DNA from: Trichopria drosophilae
Lineage: Eukaryota > Arthropoda > Insecta > Hymenoptera > Diapriidae
DNA length: 64,000 nt
Reading direction: 5' to 3'
Assembly: GCA_030407085.1 (NCBI GenBank)
Contig: CM059586.1
Coordinates: 101,879,501-101,943,500, forward strand
The notes under the pieces were generated by a model. It made no database searches and was not told the DNA's origin. It was given only the letters and a program-made list of their open reading frames with translations. Positions 57,871-64,000 of this stretch are shown here, piece after piece; within the stretch, counting starts at the first letter, position 1; each line of letters begins with the position of its first letter. The translations under genes were made by a program, and so were the position numbers.

Positions 57871-58739
57871 AAAATCGCAGTTATAGAGAAATCATTGCAG
57901 AATATGATTTATTTAAATATATTTTCAAATTCCTCTATTACAGATAAGTTTTTGACATTCAAAGAAGTAATTGGGAAATAGTACTGACATTTCTTACATT
58001 TTCGTAATGTCCATGAAATGTATGAATATCACATTCTTGTAATATGTCTTTGTGTTTTGAGGTCGATGAATTTGAACCCGGTGTCTGTTTTACTCTACCA
58101 AGGTTACGTCAATATGTTTAAAATATGAAATTATGAAAAGCACGGTAGTTATTAAAAATCTCGAAGTCTGTTTCAATAAATAAGTATTATTTTTAATTAA
58201 TGTCTTCAATATTAATTAAGTAATTTCCTAACTTTGACCTTTGATTTCGTGGTCGATACTACTTGCTCAGTTTCTGATTTTTTCTTAATAAAATAAGTAA
58301 GTTGAGAGATCTATTCGTAAGACTATAATTTCTTCAAAAATGACCTACGTGCATCGAAGATGATAATGAGACTGAGTAAACAATCGAATACTACGATCAT
58401 TTGGACAATAACAAATTGCAAATGGACGCATCATAAATATAAGTACTGTACGAGTAGAAATAGTATAAAAAATGGTTAAAATTTCAAATAAAGTTTGGGT
58501 GACTTCCATTCTATTGAGAGATGTCATCCATTCCATTAATTTTTGTGTACAGTCATGTGGCCCATCTCATACATTAGCCTTTTAGTTACATTTGGTACCT
58601 TCTCTAAAATCTTGATATGATTCCAAATAAAATCACCACCAAATTCGACTCGTTTTGTGCTGCATTTTTTAACCTTATTATGGTTTAATTAAATTGCAAA
58701 AATCGATACCAAAAGTATTTCGTTCCCGTCATCTCTGCT
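57871..58739. other. AT-rich DNA with one stray array unit
   Basis: A single diverged copy of the preceding array motif occurs near 58060-58100. Otherwise nothing was recognised. Confidence 0.4.
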
Positions 58740-59985
58740 TGTTCTTTTAGTAGTTGGCTCGTCCTTGTTTTCGATTAACCCAAGGTAACCAAAATAATTT
58801 GAATTCATATGCTGCGAGTAGTCTATTTTTTAACTCTTGGATCACCAATACGTATTTATTTTAAGTATTGATTTTAATTTTCAACTATGAATGAGGGAGA
58901 TTTTAAAGCACACTTAGACTGTCAGAAAAAATATAGATATCTTTGCCAATGCGTTCTAGATCTAAATCTATCAGAAGAATATCTAAATATGAAAAATATC
59001 TATTTTTCAGAAGAAATGTTGATCGTCCTCTAATATTAGAGAGTGGGGCTTCAACAGTAATCACATTAATAGTAGTGCTTTTCCTGTATCTCGTTAGGCA
59101 TCTACGGGATTCGTATTTTTGTGTTATTTCAAGGTTATGGGTCAATTTATATAATAAACTCTTAGTGCATATTCCTGAATTGACTTGATGAAAGTGTTAT
59201 GCAAAATGTAGAGATTGCTGGGATACCATCCCCGCCATACACCCCTCCAGGAATTTGATAAGATTGAGAGATTTGCGAGATCTTTTCGGAATGTAATCTA
59301 CATGCTGTCGAAAATACAGTTTGTGACAAAAAATAATACCTAAAGGTCGAGCTGTTTATTGGGATTTAATAATACAATCACCAGTTTTTATTGTTGTGTT
59401 TCCTGGCTTGACTGTCAATAAATTACCTATCGGAGGGATCAAAATGCTCAAACAATTTACTAAGCCCCAGTCCTATTTCATACAGTTTCTCTCCAAGAAT
59501 AGTAATCGCCGAATCAATTTTGGAAATGTTCTGCGGTTTGTGTTTACGTCGACAATATACACTTGTATCATCAGCAAAGTGAGAAACGGGCATACCTTCA
59601 GATATATTTTTTGTGATCTCTAGTACACAGATGGAGTACCGTAGGGTGCTCAAAACTCCTTAAAAAGGTGTCTGATTTTATTTAAATAAGGTGTAGCCAC
59701 TTGATATTGATGCATGATGAATTTGATAAATTTCCAAAGCCTTGCAGGACATACTATTCCAGCTAACTTGTCCAATAAAATGTCACAATTCGCGTCGTCA
59801 AAAGCTCCTTGAAGCTCTCTGCGGAATCGTGTCTAGGTGTTGCTCATGATTCCTTTCTGCTCAATCCAACAGTCTAGCCTATTTTTTATCATTGTTTCAA
59901 CAATTGTACACACAAGTCGTGTTTTTTAATTGGTGTAGCATTTTGTCCGTCTGTCTAAAGTATGAAGTGAATAAAGTGGCATTTT
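58740..59985 (-). pseudogene. Decayed non-LTR retrotransposon reverse transcriptase
   Basis: Read on the minus strand in several broken frames, the second half of a non-LTR RT can be followed. RLDCWIEQKGI (about 59850-59885) is followed by the motif A region QGAFDDANCDILLDKLA (59765-59815). Then come YLNKIRHLFK, and HFADDTSVYCRRKHK with the catalytic DD box (about 59550-59580). Further on are GNTTIKTGDCI and the thumb-type NSWRGVWRGWYPSNLY (59210-59260), then TFIKSIQEYAL. Stops and frameshifts between the blocks show it is dead. Only 59423-59653 is open over any length. It belongs to a different lineage or copy than 28262-29217, judging by motif A (FDDAN against FDSIN). Confidence 0.8.
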
Positions 59986-60099
59986 AAATTTGGGCTCTCG
60001 CTTCTAAACTATCAGCAGGACATTCTCTGGTCTGATGTAGTATTGAAACGTGCGGTGCATTATTTCCTAAAATGATGGATCTTTCCTAAGATAACAACT

Positions 60100-61150
60100 A
60101 CCAATTACATCTCTTCGTTGATCAGTTAGTCATTTACATTGCTAAAGTCGAAGTTTGTGGCATTGTAGATTGTAGTGGGTTCTGAACAGTCACTAATCTC
60201 AAACACGGGTGTAAAAATGAACAACTATATAGAGCTTCGTACACTGCAATACTCGACAATGTCACCGACTGGTTCGATTAGTACTAGTAAAAAGTTAATC
60301 GTGACATCTTGTTACGAAAGCCAGGAGGTCAAAATAATAACAAATGATTTCCTAAACTGATGACAGTCAATTGCAGTGTGTTTGTTGTCCAGTTAAGTCA
60401 TTTACATTACTAAAGTCAAAAGGGAGGTTTATGAGCAATTTAAATTATAGTAGCTTCCGAATAGTTGCTTATCCCAAATAGGGATATAAAAAAAACGACT
60501 ACAATAGAGCTGCTTCATGTCGAAGCGTACCCCAGATCTTATGAAGCACACTCCAATACTCGAGAATGTTACCAACTGCATCGGTTTATCTTAATTAAAA
60601 GTCTACCATGACATATAATTAAGAAAGCCAGCAGGACAAAATAAACTAAAAGAAAACAACGTATAAGAAAAAATGATTGTAATGAAGCTGCTTCTTGTCG
60701 GAGCATACCTCAGCCCTGATGAACCACACTGCAATATTCTACAAAGTTACCAACTGGTTCGGTTTGTCTCAATAAAAAGTTTACCATGACATAAATTGTC
60801 AACTAGCCGAGAAAGGGCGGTCATAAACAATTTAGTTCACAGTGGCTTCTGACTAGTCTGGGATAGCAAACAGGGGTATCAGAAAAAATAATTATAATGG
60901 AGCTCCTTTGTGTCGGAGCACACCTCAGCCCTGCTGAAGCACACTACAAGATTCGACTATGGGACCAACTGCATCGGTTTTGGTTCCTTCCAAATATGCA
61001 ATTGCAGCAGCTCAAAAGAAACTGTAAATAGTCCGTGGGCAATGGGTTGCGAATAGTTACTGATCACACACAAGGGTGTTAAGCAATAGTAATGGAACTT
61101 CGCCTTGGAGGAGTACACTTCATCCCTGACGAAGCAAACAAAAATGTTGT
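60100..61150. repeat. Degenerate tandem array, units about 180-310 bp
   Basis: Five diverged units carry GGAGCACACCTCAGCCCTG, GAAGCACACTACAAGATTCG, ACCAACTGCATCGGTTT and AAAGTTTACCATGACAT. CACACT-type anchors fall near 60240, 60547, 60725, 60940 and 61139. Some units share TCATTTACATTACTAAAGTC. It lies 5' of the RT relic on the RT's own strand, so it could be a repeated 5' region of that element. That link is unproven. Confidence 0.6.
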
Positions 61151-61429
61151 AAAACAGCAACAGTGTTGAAACCACAACTGAGTAATATATTAGAATGTTG
61201 CAATTGTAATATTAATTAGGATTAATCATTGGATACTCAATTATTCTAGGGCAGAAACATTGAGGAGTGGGAGAGGGAGGGGATGATGCCACTTCTTATT
61301 TATTGCTTTTAAGACACAATTTTAATACAAAGGAAAAAAAAGAAAATATTATAACGACCCCACAAAACCGTATTACAATTCCATATTTTCGAATACATGC
61401 GTACCATTTAAATTAGGCTTAGGAAATTC
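61151..61429. other. AT-rich DNA, nothing recognised
   Basis: No supported feature. Confidence 0.4.
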
Positions 61430-61900
61430 ATAAAAAACGCGGCATACAGGTTAAAAGGTGCATTTCCATCGACCGCCAATTGCGAGGAATATAAGTACGC
61501 GTAAACCCGGATACATCCTTCCACGAGCTTATTTGTAACATCAAACGAGCTCCTCCAACGATTGTCGCGCGACGACAACGCCGCCGGCGTATCCTACACG
61601 CATCGATTCTAGAGGGAGCTCCCATCCCTTCGTTTGACGCTATTTTGTAAGGATTCGAGGCCTTCGCCAAACCCCGACTCCCGGACTCGCCAATTATTTA
61701 CGCATTTCTCATCGGAGCGCCCGATCCACGCGCTCTCTTTTGACGGCGCTCCGTTCGATTCTTCGCCCCGAGTCGTTGCGCGCGATTATTGAGCTCCTTT
61801 CAGATCGCGACAATCGCGACGTCTATAGTATGCGATCGAGAGGGCTAAGTTCTTTGAAATGTTTCTTCCGGAGAAAGAAAGACTTTCCTTTATGAGAATT
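61430..61900. other. GC-rich island, candidate conserved element
   Basis: Strongly GC-rich with many CG dinucleotides (for example GCGCGACGACAACGCCGCCGG and GTTGCGCGCGATTATTGAG). An 80-codon minus frame (61428-61670) has no domain. Candidate regulatory island. Confidence 0.3.
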
Positions 61901-62438
61901 TAAACAGTTTTATTCCCGATGTTCCGAGAATTGGCGTAGACCTTCCAGTTTATAAATATTTATATCCGACATTGACAAACATCATTTTTGAACCTTCAAA
62001 AATTCTTGGGTCTAATGATGCGGTTATGTTACTGATATCTGGCAGAATAATGATGGAAAAGAGACAAAGAATACAAATTATATGACACTATTTATAGCAA
62101 TAAGAATAGTCAGTAGGATATATTGCAGTCGCCATCTTACAAAAACAGCCAAAAAACATTTTTTCTTAGATTTTTGCATTTGGTTCTAACAATATACGCC
62201 GAAAAAATGTATTAAACAAAAAATATAGAGCATGAAGTGCTGCACAAAAAAGTTACAGGCAATTTATTCGTATTATTAACGGTAATGCCGCAAAAGCATC
62301 ATGAACATAAGAATAATAGACTAGGCATGTACCGCTTCAGCGTGTAAAACATTTTTCGTATTTCAAGATTTTTCGACTATTATAGGAACCTATGTTTCAT
62401 GTTAGGTCACGTTTTACCCACATCTCTGTATAATGGAA
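61901..62438. other. AT-rich DNA, nothing recognised
   Basis: No supported feature. Confidence 0.45.
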
Positions 62439-62571
62439 GTGTAAAGGAGTGGGGCCTGGAGGCGGAGCCTGTTATGGCACTACCACTCCCATTCCCATGA
62501 GAGCACCTGGAAGGGGGGATGAGGCGTGGACTTCTTACGGAATCCGCCCCCAGAGCCCCCTCTCTTTGTAC
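62439..62571. mobile_element. GC-rich imperfect hairpin, possible MITE
   Basis: GTAAAGGAGTGGGGCCTGG with AGGCGGA (from 62441) can pair, imperfectly, with TCCGCCCCCAGAGCCCCC and TCTCTTTGTAC (to 62571), across about 75 bp. The GC-rich stem stands out in AT-rich surroundings. No target duplication was confirmed. Confidence 0.4.
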
Positions 62572-64000
62572 CAGCGCAACCTTCAACAAGCATATGTGCG
62601 GATAGTATTCGGATCTACGTAAATGTTCAATGTATTTGACTATCGGGATCTATTTCGGTAGTTCCTTTTAGCATTGTAGTTTCTTTAGCTTTGAACCGGT
62701 CCAAGTATTTCATTTTCTGGTCCCATTATTTTTAACCTTCTTTTAGTCGCTAACGATTGTGATTACTAAAAAAAATAATAAAACGGTTTTTGTTGCAAAT
62801 TTAATCCTTCAACTTTTTTTTATACATCGGTTTTTTCTACTAATTAAAGATTTCATAAAGCTAACATTACGTTCAAAGGTACAGACGAGAAGTTCCCAAC
62901 AATCTGGGTCCGTTGTTTTGTGCGCTGTCAATTATTTCTTCGAGTCCATATAGTACAGGGATAGAAGTCAGAGTAGCTAGTATCCAATGTAACGTAAAGT
63001 TTTATGCTAGATGTGAATGGTAAAAATAATAATGTAGAGGTGTAATTTTTTTTTATAGTAAGAAGACGTCTTTCGAAATGTTACAAATGAGGATAGTAAA
63101 ATAATCAGTCATTAGGTTTAACTGTTAGTAACTATACTAACTATATATAACTATACCTACTAGAAACAGTTTCCCCAAAATCGAATACATAAACTTCATT
63201 AAATGACTTTTCTCAAAGCTGAAATATGTAGACACATTTCTTTTTCCATGAAGCTCAACTTATCCAAGTATTACATTCGACATTCCTTGGAACAGCTGAT
63301 TAGTTGATTATAAGCTGTCAATAAAACATACTTCTGGTTCAGCTTATGGCAAGCCGTCCAGTCTTAAAATCAGAAATGATAACGTCTTCTTTCAAGTTTC
63401 AAGATAGTAACAATTTGTTTTAAAACCATATTCTGACTTAATGTTTCAATTTAATCCAATTTTCAAAAGAAGTCCTAGTTGTAAGTCTTATTTTGTTCTA
63501 AACGCTAACCCAGAAAATTTTCACTAGATTTTGGTACTTAATATTTATAATATATATTTAATACAACTCAAGTTAATTGTGATTCATTCCAAAATTCTGC
63601 GAGAATCTTAATAATCCCTTAGTTACGCAATCCATTCGAAATATCATTGAAATTGAATTCCCCGTGGGAATTTCGAACTCGTGTCATGAGCAGCGGGTGC
63701 CAGACCTCTGTTCCCTAAGTAGCAAGTAGGTAAGCCGTACAAGTAGGGAAAACGAAGCCACGAAGGCCTTTGTACAGTAAAGCTGTGCAAAGAAGCGTAC
63801 TGATGGGTTTGATGTCACCACGAAGTTAATTACGAATCAAAGTACCCATCTGAAAGCGTTAGACCAGTATTAAACCCGCGTTAATCAGTCAGATGAGTTT
63901 GTAATTAAGTACAATATATCCCAAAACTCATACCACAAGGAATCGGATATCATTTGTCCAGGATCCATTTACCCTAATTTTAGGTTAGGTGAGTTTTGCG
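62572..64000. other. AT-rich DNA; weak tRNA-like patch near the end
   Basis: Nothing firm. On the minus strand near 63660-63720, GGTCTGGCACCCGCTGCTC then CGAGTTCGAAATTCCC has a B-box flavour, but stems do not pair well. GGTTAGGTGAG lies at 63983-63993. No gene was recognised. Confidence 0.4.

Noticed and set aside
63655..63725. tRNA-like patch on the minus strand
   Set aside because: A B-box-like GAGTTCGAAATTC is present, but neither T nor anticodon stems pair, so I did not list it as an RNA gene.

Overview
The window looks like AT-rich, gene-poor nuclear DNA of an insect. A hymenopteran, perhaps a parasitoid wasp, is my best guess. This rests on the base composition, a short interstitial run of the arthropod telomere motif TTAGG, two decayed insect-type non-LTR reverse transcriptase fragments, and many short non-autonomous DNA transposons. 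No bacterial operon layout, rRNA, CRISPR array or intact host protein-coding gene is visible. The longest open frame (28402-29217) is a truncated retrotransposon RT. Most other short frames look like chance frames in AT-rich or GC-rich DNA. The window therefore reads as intergenic DNA or the inside of a very long intron.

Three kinds of sequence make up the layout. (1) Unstructured AT-rich DNA forms the background. (2) Islands of 200-900 bp are richer in GC and lack poly-A/T runs (about 1-250, 5220-6135, 7430-7620, 11690-11890, 15290-15540, 17860-18100, 19310-19790, 20880-21010, 25030-25450, 31560-31930, 33020-33850, 35930-37320, 43280-43900, 44100-44560, 50703-51060, 53570-54010, 61430-61900). 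Several carry homeodomain, Exd/Hox, RFX or Pho-like motifs, so I read them as candidate conserved cis-regulatory elements. (3) Mobile and repeat DNA makes up the rest.

The mobile DNA holds the strongest observations. A four-copy foldback MITE family has TIRs around GGRTGCGGGTCG; 8-bp target duplications are visible at three copies. A 721-bp palindrome at 41880-42600 has arms that are nearly identical. A 1.3-kb palindrome flanked by TTAA lies at 21487-22802. A 1.35-kb long-TIR element with a 10-bp duplication lies at 37959-39305. A TTAA-flanked element (51382-51934) sits inside one arm of an inverted duplication, and the other arm (48938-49578) preserves its empty site. A pogo/Tigger-like MITE with TA ends lies at 1054-1323, and a 313-bp element with a 6-bp duplication at 9591-9903.

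Tandem and satellite-like DNA includes an alternating A/B array (16110-17460) with outliers at 18640-18860 and 19985-20450, a 30-bp minisatellite, 120-bp arrays near 12 kb and 57 kb, and an array of short CACTC/GAGTG stem-loops at 48079-48192. Four copies of a repeat at 33996-35580, two in each orientation, share a peptide-like reading frame and may be coding relics.

The elements do not form a pathway. The history is one of repeated, nested insertion into a regulatory-island-bearing, gene-poor region. Superfamily and organism assignments are inferences from termini and target duplications seen by eye; no search was run.
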